From positions 1 through 64,000 of the forward strand of contig CAJMLW010000005.1 in assembly GCA_905214495.1 (NCBI GenBank): a stretch of DNA of 64,000 bases, given 5' to 3'. The stretch comes from an uncultured bacterium. Its GTDB lineage: Bacteria; Bacillota; Negativicutes; Veillonellales; Veillonellaceae. Positions 18,118-27,648 of the stretch are shown here, piece by piece; the stretch's first letter is position 1, and each line of letters opens with the position of its first letter. A model generated the notes under the pieces. The model made no database searches, was not told the DNA's origin, and worked only from the letters and a program-made list of their open reading frames with translations. Both the position numbers and the translations under genes were made by a program.

Positions 18118-18599
18118 ATGAAGTCCTCCTTCTTGAGAGTAAATAATTCTAAATCACCAACTTTTACAGTTGGATGAATAACGGCTCCAATCGATTCTAG
18201 CCATCGTTTTGTTTTTATATTAGTTGTGTGAACATAATTGAATAGCCATTCCCTAGTCTCTAACCATTCAGCAATAACTTGATTACTCAATTTAATAAAA
18301 CGCATCTGCCACCGCATATCGCTTTCTAATACTTTATTGCCTAGAAAATAAATCCCATACATTCCGTTAACTGGTTCTTTTGCAATCCCATATACGCAAA
18401 TAGCCACATCGTCTTCTACGACGACATGGCTATCATAATCAGATTTGCAAATCTCGGAACAGAAATCCTTAAAAGGGTATAAACGATTCACCTCTTGGAC
18501 TTCCATGGCATCTATTGCCCTTAGATTGACTTCTAGGTCATGAATTAATTTATCTCGCCGTGTAGGCTCAATTTCGTCAATTTTATAGTCCCGGAACAT
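18090..18599 (-). CDS. gp13-like phage protein (DUF2833/acetyltransferase-fold)
   Basis: 169 residues, start ATG 18599 after GGGGGAGG. The middle part (VVVEDDVAICVYGIAKEP ... YGIYFLGNKVLE) and the end (NIKTKRWLESIGAVIHP) have the look of a GNAT fold; T7 gp13 and the DUF2833 family share this. In T7, gp13 is needed for assembly of the internal core. It sits exactly between tail tubular protein B and the gp14-like gene. Catalysis is not claimed. Confidence 0.65.
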   Translation of the reverse strand: MFRDYKIDEIEPTRRDKLIHDLEVNLRAIDAMEVQEVNRLYPFKDFCSEICKSDYDSHVVVEDDVAICVYGIAKEPVNGMYGIYFLGNKVLESDMRWQMRFIKLSNQVIAEWLETREWLFNYVHTTNIKTKRWLESIGAVIHPTVKVGDLELFTLKKEDFICAYPQRQS

Positions 18600-20901
18600 C
18601 CTTTAATCCTCCCCCAATTTCAACTATTCGAGTTATTGATAATAAATTAAATGGGAATGGATCACTATGCTTTATACATATCGATGTATCTGTTGAATAG
18701 TTCGTACCCATTTTAGGTAAAATTACAGGCTTGTCGCCAGTAAATAGTTCATTCGGTGGTAATGTAATATCATCCATTCTGTCAAATGTACGGCCAACTT
18801 TACCACCAAACGATTTATAAACTCGCAATACCACTCTTGATACCGTAGCAACTCGGCCTTGTAAAGTACCGTCTTGCATTTGCATTTCCACTGATGGAAC
18901 ACGAATTTTAGAGGTAAATGGTAACCCGATTTTGATATTGCTACCACTGACGTTTAATTGTAATAAGCCATCATCTGGCACAACCACATCTGGTTGTTGT
19001 TTACCATCAATTACAACTTGCACAGTTTGACCGCTCAAATGAGGAATGTTAATACTATCAATTGCATTACTCGACTTAAATTCGACATAGCAATCAAGAA
19101 ATACATTCACATCATCAGAATACAGAGGCACCATACGCTCGATGCATTTCACCTTTTTGCCTTGTAATGTGCGTTCAACAAGAGTATACAAGCTGTCTTG
19201 TTCACCTTCAGACACGGATTCACAATATAAATATTTACCATTAGTAACAAAGTGCGACCACCCATACACCTTTTGTTCAGGTATATAGGTCAAGCAATTA
19301 ATTTCCCCATCATTTCTGATGTAATAAATAATGCTGTCCGGGTCTTGTGCATATGCACTGGTGATAGTTAAATACCCTCTAACTCGTGTTTTAACGAATA
19401 ATGTGAGGTCTTGTCCTGTATAGTTATCAGACTCATAACTATAACCCATATCACGAACAGTGCCACCACGTTCTTGAACGAATACACAGCGATTACCTAT
19501 GAACTGTGGTTCACACGATAAGGCCCCTCGTTGTGTTTGTGTCTTTAAATTACAGTTGGTAGGAGTAATCGTCTTATCACCACTAACAATCCATTCATTA
19601 CCGCTTGTAAGGATAATTAGATCGTTCGCAGGTACAAGATGGCGAATCTCGTACATTTTACGATTAATCACCGGTAAGGTAATTGAGCTATCATCTGTGA
19701 TAGTACCTTCAACCTTTTCAACACCAAAGTTTGGATAGTCGCCAGTCCGGCTCATCCAAATATAATTGGGGTTCTTATTAGTAGCGGCCACTACAAAGCG
19801 GTCTTGATAAAACGTACACAATTTAGGATAACCGTTGCTACGGCCCCAACTGCCCATCTTCCATTTAGAAGTAGCCTCGTTTTCAACAATACCATTCAAG
19901 ATATTAATCTTCATTGTTTTAGCATCTACAAATTCTTTAAATTCGATAATGCCCCATGTAGTGTATGGAAGAATTGAAAGGTCAACATTACATTCACCGC
20001 TTTTAATATCTGATTGAATACGTAGCTTTGCATTTGGCTCAATTTTGCCAGCATCTGTTACGTTATAGTCATTGTTAGAGGAGTACGTACGGTAATCTTT
20101 CCAAGTCGTCCCATTATTTGTGGTGATTTGAAGTTTAACGGTACCAGTCCATGTGCCATGCGTGGTGAATTTCCAAGCCAATTCTTGGTCGGTGGAGTAG
20201 GATTCTACATTGTAATTAATGTTGTTGTATTCATTCCACTTATGAACACCGCCCATAAATGACCGTTTTTCTTTTTTCTCTACTACAACACCAGTATTCT
20301 TTGTATGAACAGCTGCAACAAAATAGCCTAGTTGCATGACCATGCCGACCATATCAGCGTTAAACATGTTTGTACTAGATCGTACTGTATCACCTACTAC
20401 CGTTACGGTAGAGTTAACATCTGTATTAATTGTGTCATAAGGCTGTTCAGTTAATTTGTATGCTTCTAGTCGCCAATCTGTGTCACTATATCGTGATAAT
20501 GTTTGTATTGGGTATTTGCCACTGCAGATGAACATTACATCTCCGGACTGACTGCAGTTCAAATTATATAAAATTTCACTATCAAAAGGCGTTTCAATTT
20601 CAATGCCTGTATAGATACCAAAATCCCATACACGAATATATTTGTCACCAAATTCAAGCATGAATGAATTATTGGTGTTTGTAGTAAATTCAAATAATCG
20701 TGTAGGCTTATCGCTATATTTAACTTGTCCTACATATTGGCTGCCTTGACGTTTTGCAACGGCTCCATATGGACGAATAACCACATTCTCTGCTTCCAAT
20801 AAGGCACTTTTGTATTGCTCTAAATCAAAGCGACTTGAAACATCTGGCGATACTTCACCAGTTGTAAACGCTAGCTGTGATATGTATATCGGATTACTCA
20901 T
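18583..20901 (-). CDS. tail tubular protein B (gp12-like nozzle protein)
   Basis: 772 residues from ATG 20901, which overlaps the stop of the upstream gene as TAATG and has GAGGG upstream. An in-frame TTG six bases earlier is less likely. The N-terminus (LAFTTGEVSPDVSSRFDLEQY, split over two strands; then NVVIRPYGAVAKRQGSQYVG) is the hallmark of T7 gp12-like tail tube proteins. The rest is beta-rich. It forms the distal nozzle of a short podovirus tail. Confidence 0.88.
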   Translation of the reverse strand: MSNPIYISQLAFTTGEVSPDVSSRFDLEQYKSALLEAENVVIRPYGAVAKRQGSQYVGQVKYSDKPTRLFEFTTNTNNSFMLEFGDKYIRVWDFGIYTGIEIETPFDSEILYNLNCSQSGDVMFICSGKYPIQTLSRYSDTDWRLEAYKLTEQPYDTINTDVNSTVTVVGDTVRSSTNMFNADMVGMVMQLGYFVAAVHTKNTGVVVEKKEKRSFMGGVHKWNEYNNINYNVESYSTDQELAWKFTTHGTWTGTVKLQITTNNGTTWKDYRTYSSNNDYNVTDAGKIEPNAKLRIQSDIKSGECNVDLSILPYTTWGIIEFKEFVDAKTMKINILNGIVENEATSKWKMGSWGRSNGYPKLCTFYQDRFVVAATNKNPNYIWMSRTGDYPNFGVEKVEGTITDDSSITLPVINRKMYEIRHLVPANDLIILTSGNEWIVSGDKTITPTNCNLKTQTQRGALSCEPQFIGNRCVFVQERGGTVRDMGYSYESDNYTGQDLTLFVKTRVRGYLTITSAYAQDPDSIIYYIRNDGEINCLTYIPEQKVYGWSHFVTNGKYLYCESVSEGEQDSLYTLVERTLQGKKVKCIERMVPLYSDDVNVFLDCYVEFKSSNAIDSINIPHLSGQTVQVVIDGKQQPDVVVPDDGLLQLNVSGSNIKIGLPFTSKIRVPSVEMQMQDGTLQGRVATVSRVVLRVYKSFGGKVGRTFDRMDDITLPPNELFTGDKPVILPKMGTNYSTDTSICIKHSDPFPFNLLSITRIVEIGGGLKDVPGL

Positions 20902-21494
20902 TACCAATCCCTCGCTTTCACGTAGCTAGATATATATACTGTATCTTGTTTACGTTCCTTTGCGTTCATTCCTTTAGCCTCTTGAACTGCTGCTTGATAC
21001 AATTTGTATGCTTGGTCAAACAATCCTCTATCACCAGTCAGTGGCATAGCTAATGCGCTAGCCAGTTTACACTGCAGCATATACAAGGATATAGAATCCC
21101 AAACGTCTAAATCTGTCACGTCATATATATAATCAATGAATGCTAGTGGCACATCGCTCACTATACATTTTTTGTTGTTTCCAATATTAAATATGTTGTA
21201 TTCCGGTTGCGATTCCGCATGAAAGCGATCGCCTTGTGGAATAACCCCTAATATCCGAATACATTGTTCTGGATACGCATATACATAATTCCACCCATTA
21301 ATTTTATGAGCAGACAAAACTAATCTTTCATTTTTGCGAGCAAAATTCCATTCAAATTGTCGCAATACCAACTGTCTAGTTGGGTCATATTGCATACGGC
21401 ATTGGCGACCTTGCTCAGTTTCTTCTTCAAGTGAATAAAGCAATCCTGCGTTAATTAATGCAAGTGCTTGATTACAAATATCAGTAGGTGTCAT
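20901..21494 (-). CDS. tail tubular protein A (gp11-like)
   Basis: 197 residues from ATG 21494 (MTPTDICNQALALINAG) with AGGGGGAAAT upstream; an alternative start 15 codons earlier lacks a ribosome site. Contains MQYDPTRQLVLRQFEWNFAR and YAYPEQCIRILGV, typical of T7 gp11-type proteins that join the portal to the tail nozzle. Coupled directly to tail tubular B. Confidence 0.85.
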   Translation of the reverse strand: MTPTDICNQALALINAGLLYSLEEETEQGRQCRMQYDPTRQLVLRQFEWNFARKNERLVLSAHKINGWNYVYAYPEQCIRILGVIPQGDRFHAESQPEYNIFNIGNNKKCIVSDVPLAFIDYIYDVTDLDVWDSISLYMLQCKLASALAMPLTGDRGLFDQAYKLYQAAVQEAKGMNAKERKQDTVYISSYVKARDW

Positions 21495-21547
21495 ATTTCC
21501 CCCTATATGGTAATAGAGGGATGCATAAGCACCCCTCATATTGTCAC

Positions 21548-21904
21548 TTATTCTTCCGTAGTATCGGTTTTCTTTTTGTTTGTTTTCTTAGGCTTTTCGT
21601 TGCCAGTATTTTCATCTGGTGGATTTTCATTGCCTGTATTGTCACCTTCAGTATTTTCATCTGGTGGATTTTTGTCACCCGGTTCTGTTTCAGGAGGCTG
21701 AGTTTCAGTAGACGGTTCTTTGTCTTTAGCCTTAGATTTTGGGTTAAAGATTTTTGCTACTTCATCTTCGTTACCAGAGAAAAGCTGTTTGAAATAATCA
21801 GGCTCAAATTCTTTAATTTCTTCTTCAGAGAAATTAATAGTTTCACCTTCTTGAATTAATCCACGATTACCATGGTACATCGTTACGTTAGCTGTAAAAA
21901 TCAT
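21548..21904 (-). CDS. phage structural-module protein with acidic/proline repeat tail
   Basis: 118 residues; ATG 21904 follows AGAGGTG. Residues 1-50 are folded (FTANVTMYHGNRGLIQEGE...), after which the sequence becomes low-complexity: the unit NPPDENT occurs twice (KNPPDENTEGDNTGNE, NENPPDENTGNEKP), then lysine-rich KPKKTNKKKTD. The DNA repeats as well (TCATCTGGTGGATTTT twice on the plus strand at 21612 and 21657), so repeat number may vary. Similar small proteins lie between capsid and tail genes in many podoviruses; function unknown. Confidence 0.6.
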   Translation of the reverse strand: MIFTANVTMYHGNRGLIQEGETINFSEEEIKEFEPDYFKQLFSGNEDEVAKIFNPKSKAKDKEPSTETQPPETEPGDKNPPDENTEGDNTGNENPPDENTGNEKPKKTNKKKTDTTEE

Positions 21905-21915
21905 AGTTTCACCTC

Positions 21916-22272
21916 TTATTTCAAATTCACACCATCTGTTAAGAATGATGTAATAGTAGCGGCAGTCATATTATTCGCATTGATGCGAATAAACTTTTTC
22001 GCACCTGCAGGAAGTCGACCTTTGTATTCTGTACCAGCTTTGGAGTTTTGTGGCAATGTAATAGCTGTTAACAATGCGGCATCAGCCATATTTTCCTTAT
22101 CTGAAGTGTATACATTAAATAAAGGGGTCCCTGTAACGTCTTTATCTAAACGAATATACAACCATAAGGCAACGGCAGCATCACCACCGTTACCATTCAT
22201 CACCACGTCAGAATTGGTGTTTGCAGTAATTTCTTTTTTCCAGAAAAATGTATTTTGTTCATCAATAATCAT
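21916..22272 (-). CDS. Bbp16-like capsid cement protein
   Basis: 118 residues, beta-rich, starting MIIDEQNTFFWKKEITA and containing ALWLYIRLDKDV and AGTEYKGRLPAGAKKFIRI. The length and place immediately downstream of the major capsid gene match the Bbp16 family of capsid-decorating proteins first named in Bordetella phage BPP-1. Start ATG 22272 has AAAGGAA upstream. Confidence 0.65.
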   Translation of the reverse strand: MIIDEQNTFFWKKEITANTNSDVVMNGNGGDAAVALWLYIRLDKDVTGTPLFNVYTSDKENMADAALLTAITLPQNSKAGTEYKGRLPAGAKKFIRINANNMTAATITSFLTDGVNLK

Positions 22273-22290
22273 TGAATTATGTTCCTTTCT

Positions 22291-23286
22291 TTACGCAATA
22301 ACACGAGATTCAGTGCTTAACAATGCATCAATTTTGCGAACTGGTACACCGTTTGCACGAGTAACGAGTTTACCCATTTCCATATCTTCAGTGATAGTGG
22401 AACCATGTTTTGTGTTCTTTTGCAAACGCAAGAATGTACGCAATGTACGGTTCATATACCAAACTGGGCGAACACCACCAAGGTTAGGAATACGTTCTTC
22501 CGCTTCAATCATTAAGTTGATAAGATCCGCACCGGCTTTAGCATCATTTGTCAATTTCGTAACATCGATATTGGCAATACGAACAACATTTCTCCAGTCA
22601 CGTACAGTCAAACCAACATCATGTTTAAAGTGAGTACGATACGCTTCGAACATGGAGCCATCGTCTTTAGTAACAGTAACAACGCCTTTATCTTCTTGGT
22701 GTAAACCTGCTTGAGAACCTTCAGGATAAATACCATGAACAGATAAAGGACCCCAACCAACAAGCCAAATAGACGCCAAGTTACCTGTGCCGCCTGCATC
22801 GAGAATGTTTTCTGCACTTGCTGCTTTATTGATATTAAGAGTATTAAATCGAGGAGCCAAGCCAATGAATTTTTCTGGCGTGTTTTCATCGCCATAGAAA
22901 ATCGTACGGCATAATTCCTGACCCATAGATTCAACAAATGCTTTATCTTCAGTTGCACGGAAGGATGCTTTATCTTTGGATTTATCAACAAGCGCTTTAT
23001 CAGTTTGCGAATATGCTTCAAGCATACCGCAATTGTCGGTAATTTGACGTGTGGAGGATTTAGACGCTTGAACACCGCCATATAATTTACGCCATGTAAC
23101 ATCTGGCAAACCAGTACGTACAGTCGTTACAAAGCTAGACCCTTGGTTACATTCGACCATCGTCATATCTTGAATGATTTCAGTGGATTGGTCCAATTGC
23201 TCAATAATTTGAGCGACATTACCATTAGGATCCATTCGTTTTTGCAAATCTAAAAGTGTTAAATTTTGAGTTCCAATTGTAGCCAT
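22291..23286 (-). CDS. major capsid protein (Bbp17-like)
   Basis: 331 residues, start ATG 23286. The N-terminus (LTLLDLQKRMDPNGNVAQII) and the segment RTGLPDVTWRKLYGGVQ are characteristic of the BPP-1-type podovirus major capsid family, which has an HK97 fold. Also contains ELCRTIFYGDENTPEKFIGL and an C-terminal arm ending DALLSTESRVIA. It lies between the scaffold-like and cement-like genes, as expected. Confidence 0.85.
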   Translation of the reverse strand: MATIGTQNLTLLDLQKRMDPNGNVAQIIEQLDQSTEIIQDMTMVECNQGSSFVTTVRTGLPDVTWRKLYGGVQASKSSTRQITDNCGMLEAYSQTDKALVDKSKDKASFRATEDKAFVESMGQELCRTIFYGDENTPEKFIGLAPRFNTLNINKAASAENILDAGGTGNLASIWLVGWGPLSVHGIYPEGSQAGLHQEDKGVVTVTKDDGSMFEAYRTHFKHDVGLTVRDWRNVVRIANIDVTKLTNDAKAGADLINLMIEAEERIPNLGGVRPVWYMNRTLRTFLRLQKNTKHGSTITEDMEMGKLVTRANGVPVRKIDALLSTESRVIA

Positions 23287-23305
23287 TAATTATTTACCTC
23301 ATTTC

Positions 23306-23956
23306 TTAATACATAGATGGATACATTTTTCGTTTTGCTGCTTCTTCATCAGAATTTTGACCGGTTCCAGCTTGTCTTGCACCTTTACCCGGGTCTTCCT
23401 GAACCATTTCACCGACGGCCGCAAATACCTTAATCATGTTGATATTGTTGTCAATGTGACTATCAACAAGTAATTGACGTAATTCCGGTACCTCTTTAGT
23501 TAGTGCTTCAATACCTTTGCCTGCGAGGGCTACAGTTTCATCGAATTTACCGCCTAATTCCTTTTTGGCGTGTTCATAATCCGCTTTTTGCTTTTCAACA
23601 ACTGCTTGCTCTTGCTGCTCTTGATAAGCAGTCAAGATATTTTGTGCATACTGACTGCCAAATTTAGCTAATTCAATAGCCTGTTCCTGTGTTGCACCAA
23701 CTTGGTTAAGTAACTTACTAAAATCTGCAGTTACAGTTTCATCAAGTTCAGTACCTTCAGGGAACACGGATTTGAAATCATAAACTGTTGGTTCAGCAGG
23801 TGGCGTATTATCACCGCCTAGTACAGATGGATTACTACCTTCGCCATCTGGTTTAGCAGGTGGTTCAGTAGGTGGCGTAGGATTATTTTGGTCCGGATTC
23901 GCGCCCGGTTCATTGCCAGTCATGTTATTGTTAGCACCCATATTGTCATCAGCCAT
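23306..23956 (-). CDS. probable scaffolding protein
   Basis: 216 residues. Residues 1-60 are disordered and rich in Asn, Pro and Gly (NNNMTGNEPGANPDQNNP), the middle is a long charged helix (LTAYQEQQEQAVVEKQKADY), and the C-terminus is basic. This layout, with a position just upstream of the major capsid gene, is typical of podovirus scaffolds. No protease motif is seen. Confidence 0.7.
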   Translation of the reverse strand: MADDNMGANNNMTGNEPGANPDQNNPTPPTEPPAKPDGEGSNPSVLGGDNTPPAEPTVYDFKSVFPEGTELDETVTADFSKLLNQVGATQEQAIELAKFGSQYAQNILTAYQEQQEQAVVEKQKADYEHAKKELGGKFDETVALAGKGIEALTKEVPELRQLLVDSHIDNNINMIKVFAAVGEMVQEDPGKGARQAGTGQNSDEEAAKRKMYPSMY

Positions 23957-24260
23957 TTTGTTTCTCCTTATCGACTAAATTATTAAAATATTCTTGTTGC
24001 CCGATATATTCGAGTTGTGCAAGGTGGTATTGTTTAACTCCATCAATGCCTAATTTGTTTAGGTCCCCATGGAATAGCAATCCCACCTTCCGTTTTCCTT
24101 CGTTGAAATATGTTTCACTATTTCCAGTAAACGATTGCTTTAATATGCCCGAGCGATCCATTAGGCGACAAAAAAACCACCTACCTAGCTCTGTGCTAAG
24201 TACGTGGTTGAGAGCTTGCATATCTCGCTCTTGCATATAATCTTTAATTGTTTTCTTCAT
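23949..24260 (-). CDS. Bbp19-like phage protein
   Basis: 103 residues, with the conserved block CRLMDRSGILKQSFTGNSET then YFNEGKRKVGLLFHGDL, as in the Bbp19 family found between portal and scaffold genes of BPP-1-like phages. Function is not established. It overlaps the scaffold gene start by 8 bases and starts directly after the portal stop. Confidence 0.75.
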   Translation of the reverse strand: MKKTIKDYMQERDMQALNHVLSTELGRWFFCRLMDRSGILKQSFTGNSETYFNEGKRKVGLLFHGDLNKLGIDGVKQYHLAQLEYIGQQEYFNNLVDKEKQNG

Positions 24261-25988
24261 CTAGACACCGTCCATTCCTAACCACTGCTGTAACGCAGGA
24301 TTGCCATCATTGGCGGCATCTGTTGCTTGCTTGGCCGCACTAGCCATTTGAGGTGCTAGTTGAGCCGCTTGCATTAATTGCATTTGCTGCTCCTGTTCAG
24401 CCTGTGCCTGTGCTTGTTGTGCTAAGATTTCTTGATATTCATCATCAGAACGAATAATCTTAGCCGGAACACCGAGATTTACACCGTATGTATTGGCCGC
24501 TTCCTCAAAGTTGAACTTGTTGACGATATTAGGATTAGCTTGTGCCAAAGACATAATAAACGCAAAATACTGTTCGATATTTACCAATGAACTCATCTTT
24601 TGCGCTTGGGCAAGTGGTGAGATATATTCAATCTTCACTTCTTGACCGTTTAATTGGTCTAAGAGTTCCTCATCATCAACAGGTGGAAATACACCGGCAC
24701 GATCTAGTACCGAATACACACGTTCAATGATTGGATTTAAGAATTCAGATAGCAACCGTTCAACAACAGGACCTAATTGCTGTAATTTTTCTTGAGTGCG
24801 TTCCATAACTTCACGAGCCGTCATCTGACCCTTGTCGATTTGGTCTAACATCAAGAATAAATCCGCACTATAGGCTCTCTTGATTGAATCCTCTGTTACT
24901 GTAATCTTATTTTGAATATCCTGTAAATTAGACTGTACTGCAAACATCGGTTCAACTTTATGTTGCCCCTCAATCTCTGTAATGCCACCCGGATACAAGT
25001 TAACCGTACTGATAACATCAGATGGTGCTTGCATAGGAGGCTTAACACCCAATTCAACAGCTGTTAGATAATCGAATTCCAACTTCTGCAGCATTTGTGA
25101 ATCTGGTTGCGCAAACCATGCGGCACCCTTACCGTAACCATTCAAGTCCATCGACGTATGCCGAGCGATTGGAATTGGCCATTCCTCAAAACCGCCATGA
25201 TATAACACTTCATCACTATTGCTGCCTTCAACCCAATAAATGGACGAGTATGGCATATTGCGACGTCCTAACTTATCCTTACGGTCTTTGTTAGGCTCAA
25301 CAAACCAATTGACTATGAATGATTGTTGCAAGCTATTTCCGTTATCGTAAATATTCTTTATGTTATCCGGACAATTTTCATACCCGAACTGTTCGACAAT
25401 CTGATCAACTGTCATTTTGTATTTACGGCCAAAAATATTTACGATTTCCTTGCTGTTAGTGCTAATAGCATAGGTACCTATCGGATACGATGTGAAACGA
25501 ACACCAGATTCACTATCAGCAAATATTCCCATAGGAGCCTGTCCCATGGTTAGTTCCATGTAAACTTGGTGAACTACGCTGTAGAAATTAGATTTAGCAA
25601 GAACCGCATACAAGATTTCCTCTCGTTCATCCAATAATTCAGCGACTTGGCTATTAGCTGCTACATCGATATTCTCCATGGTTAGCTTAAACCATTTACG
25701 GCTTGGTGGAGTAAGTCCACTCATAACACCACTGGCAAATATTTGGCAACTTTCCCAAGCTACAGGGTTTAGGATTTTACCATTGTAAGGTTCAGATTGG
25801 TCTTCTTCACCATCAAATTGACCAATAAACGGCAACTGATAGTCACGCAACTGCTTCCACTTATTTACATATCGTTGCTGCGCATTAAATAGCTGAGAGA
25901 ATTTCTTTCTCAACTTCGTATAATCACGCCTAACAGGCTTAACGGCCTCCGTAGGTTGTCTAGCCAGTAAAGATTCCATTTCCGCCAT
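24261..25988 (-). CDS. portal (head-to-tail connector) protein
   Basis: 575 residues. The N-terminus (RRDYTKLRKKFSQLFNAQQR ... WKQLRDYQLPFIG) and the block ASGVMSGLTPPSRKWFKL are typical of podovirus head-tail connectors of the T7 gp8 type. A C-terminal Gln/Ala-rich helix (QAQAQAEQEQQMQLMQAAQ) resembles the barrel domain seen in podovirus portals. It should form the dodecameric ring through which DNA is packaged and ejected. Confidence 0.88.
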   Translation of the reverse strand: MAEMESLLARQPTEAVKPVRRDYTKLRKKFSQLFNAQQRYVNKWKQLRDYQLPFIGQFDGEEDQSEPYNGKILNPVAWESCQIFASGVMSGLTPPSRKWFKLTMENIDVAANSQVAELLDEREEILYAVLAKSNFYSVVHQVYMELTMGQAPMGIFADSESGVRFTSYPIGTYAISTNSKEIVNIFGRKYKMTVDQIVEQFGYENCPDNIKNIYDNGNSLQQSFIVNWFVEPNKDRKDKLGRRNMPYSSIYWVEGSNSDEVLYHGGFEEWPIPIARHTSMDLNGYGKGAAWFAQPDSQMLQKLEFDYLTAVELGVKPPMQAPSDVISTVNLYPGGITEIEGQHKVEPMFAVQSNLQDIQNKITVTEDSIKRAYSADLFLMLDQIDKGQMTAREVMERTQEKLQQLGPVVERLLSEFLNPIIERVYSVLDRAGVFPPVDDEELLDQLNGQEVKIEYISPLAQAQKMSSLVNIEQYFAFIMSLAQANPNIVNKFNFEEAANTYGVNLGVPAKIIRSDDEYQEILAQQAQAQAEQEQQMQLMQAAQLAPQMASAAKQATDAANDGNPALQQWLGMDGV

Positions 25989-25989
25989 G

Positions 25990-26172
25990 CTATCCCCCTA
26001 AAATTGATTTCTGGCCGCCCATAGTCGGACCTAAGATAGTAGATTCAAAGCCACGTTTGAATTTACGTTTAGTTTCTGCCATTTCCTCACCAGTCTGATT
26101 ACTCATATTCGTTTGAACAGTTGGAGCTGGAGCAGGTGGTGTATAGTTAGCAGATGCACTCTTCATACACAT
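25990..26172 (-). CDS. small phage protein between terminase and portal
   Basis: 60 residues: MCMKSASANYTPPAPAPTVQ, then a basic segment (KRKFKRGFESTILG) and a Gly-rich end (GGQKSILGG). Small Pro/Gly-rich proteins beginning with MC are common at this position in podoviruses. Function unknown. It ends one base before the portal start codon region. Confidence 0.6.
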   Translation of the reverse strand: MCMKSASANYTPPAPAPTVQTNMSNQTGEEMAETKRKFKRGFESTILGPTMGGQKSILGG

Positions 26173-26196
26173 TTTTATTCCTCGCTTTCTAACAAA

Positions 26197-27648
26197 TTAA
26201 AAAGGACTGTAACTTGTATTAGCTACAATCCTATTGCCTGTTTCGCTTTTTTTAACGACCCGCGCAGCAAAGGTCAAGGCAAGAGCATCACCTTTATTCG
26301 GAGATGGTAACCCTCGGTCTTTCATATCTTTTTTACTTTCAAGCTGAATGCGACCATTCTTATCAATGATCGCTTCAGGCCCTACGATATCATCGTATAA
26401 GGCTTGGTCATTTGGTGGAATAGAACCACCCTCACGGAGCCATTCTTTCATTTGTCCCCACATATACGCCCTCATATTTAGGTATACAGGGTCATTACTC
26501 TTACCGCCAAATTCAATCAACCGCCATTTGCGCCCTAACTGCTTACCAATGGAATATATCCCTGTTCCATACCCCATATCGATAAATACGGCATCAGCTT
26601 TGTATTCGTCCTCGAACTGAGCAATCAGTTGAGCCATGCGCCAATCATCATCATTCTTAGGAATAGATGCAAGCGACTTCATAGAGTAACCTTGACGCAT
26701 TACTATTTCTAAGGAGTCTGAACCAGTCCACGCAGGATCCACACCAATGATTACAGGTAGATGTTCAAATGCTCCCGGCTTATAAGATTGTTTTTGTGCT
26801 TTGTCAGCAATTTCAGTAGAGATGAATTGCAAATCTGATGCGGAAGGGAACACACCACGCACACGAACTTTGAAGAAGTCGGAATCCTCACCGTAAGCCT
26901 CTAACCATTCTTCAATCTTAGCTTTGTTAGATATCTTAACAGTTCTACTATCAATCTGATATGTATTCCAGAACTTTCTATATTTTCTAAAACATTCACG
27001 GAACCGCCCACTATTACGAGTAGGGTTACCAAATGCACACCAAATAATTTCCGTGTTAGCATCTGTAAGAGCCCCTTCAGTTACTTCCCAAATGACATCA
27101 TCAATAGCAGAGGCTTCATCAAATAGAACCAATATCCGATTACCTTGATTGTGAAGACCGGCGAATGATTCAGGGGAATTCTTACTCCAAGGAATAGCAT
27201 CAATACGCCATGTTTTTTCGTAGTCTTTATCACTACTGAATATAGCTGTTGCCGTATACGTAAATAAATCCTTAGCAATAAACATATTGTGCCATTTGCT
27301 AAGTTCTGGCCATGTTTTAGTTCGCAATTGGCCTTCTGTATTAGCCGTAACTACGCCACGAGTATTCTCATGAGTAGATATGGCAAAATGAATAAGCCAT
27401 GATATCAGTGCCGATTTACCGATACCATGGCCAGATGCTACCGCCTCTTGAATAGCGGTTTGTAGGTCTTTGCCCTTCTTTAATTGTTCACCGATGTCTT
27501 TTAAGATTTGTATTTGCCATTCATCAGGCCCTTCCATATCTTCCAATGGAGTCCCCGGCTCTCCCCAAGGATAGGCAAAATATACAAACGCTAACGGATC
27601 ATGTGTAAGAGCGCCTAATGCCTCTATTAATTCATCATGTTTTTCCAT
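26197..27648 (-). CDS. terminase large subunit
   Basis: 483 residues. ATPase: Walker A-like ASGHGIGKSA near residue 71, Walker B RILVLFDEAS near 172. Nuclease: acidic residues in IIGVDPAW (near 296) and AVFIDMGYG (near 357), the RNase H-like fold of the packaging nuclease. The start overlaps the small subunit by 14 bases. It drives DNA packaging into the prohead with the portal. Confidence 0.92.
   Translation of the reverse strand: MEKHDELIEALGALTHDPLAFVYFAYPWGEPGTPLEDMEGPDEWQIQILKDIGEQLKKGKDLQTAIQEAVASGHGIGKSALISWLIHFAISTHENTRGVVTANTEGQLRTKTWPELSKWHNMFIAKDLFTYTATAIFSSDKDYEKTWRIDAIPWSKNSPESFAGLHNQGNRILVLFDEASAIDDVIWEVTEGALTDANTEIIWCAFGNPTRNSGRFRECFRKYRKFWNTYQIDSRTVKISNKAKIEEWLEAYGEDSDFFKVRVRGVFPSASDLQFISTEIADKAQKQSYKPGAFEHLPVIIGVDPAWTGSDSLEIVMRQGYSMKSLASIPKNDDDWRMAQLIAQFEDEYKADAVFIDMGYGTGIYSIGKQLGRKWRLIEFGGKSNDPVYLNMRAYMWGQMKEWLREGGSIPPNDQALYDDIVGPEAIIDKNGRIQLESKKDMKDRGLPSPNKGDALALTFAARVVKKSETGNRIVANTSYSPF

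Noticed and set aside
22608..23102. Alternative minus-strand frame of 164 residues within the capsid gene
   Set aside because: Lies in another frame inside the major capsid gene, has poor composition and no ribosome site.
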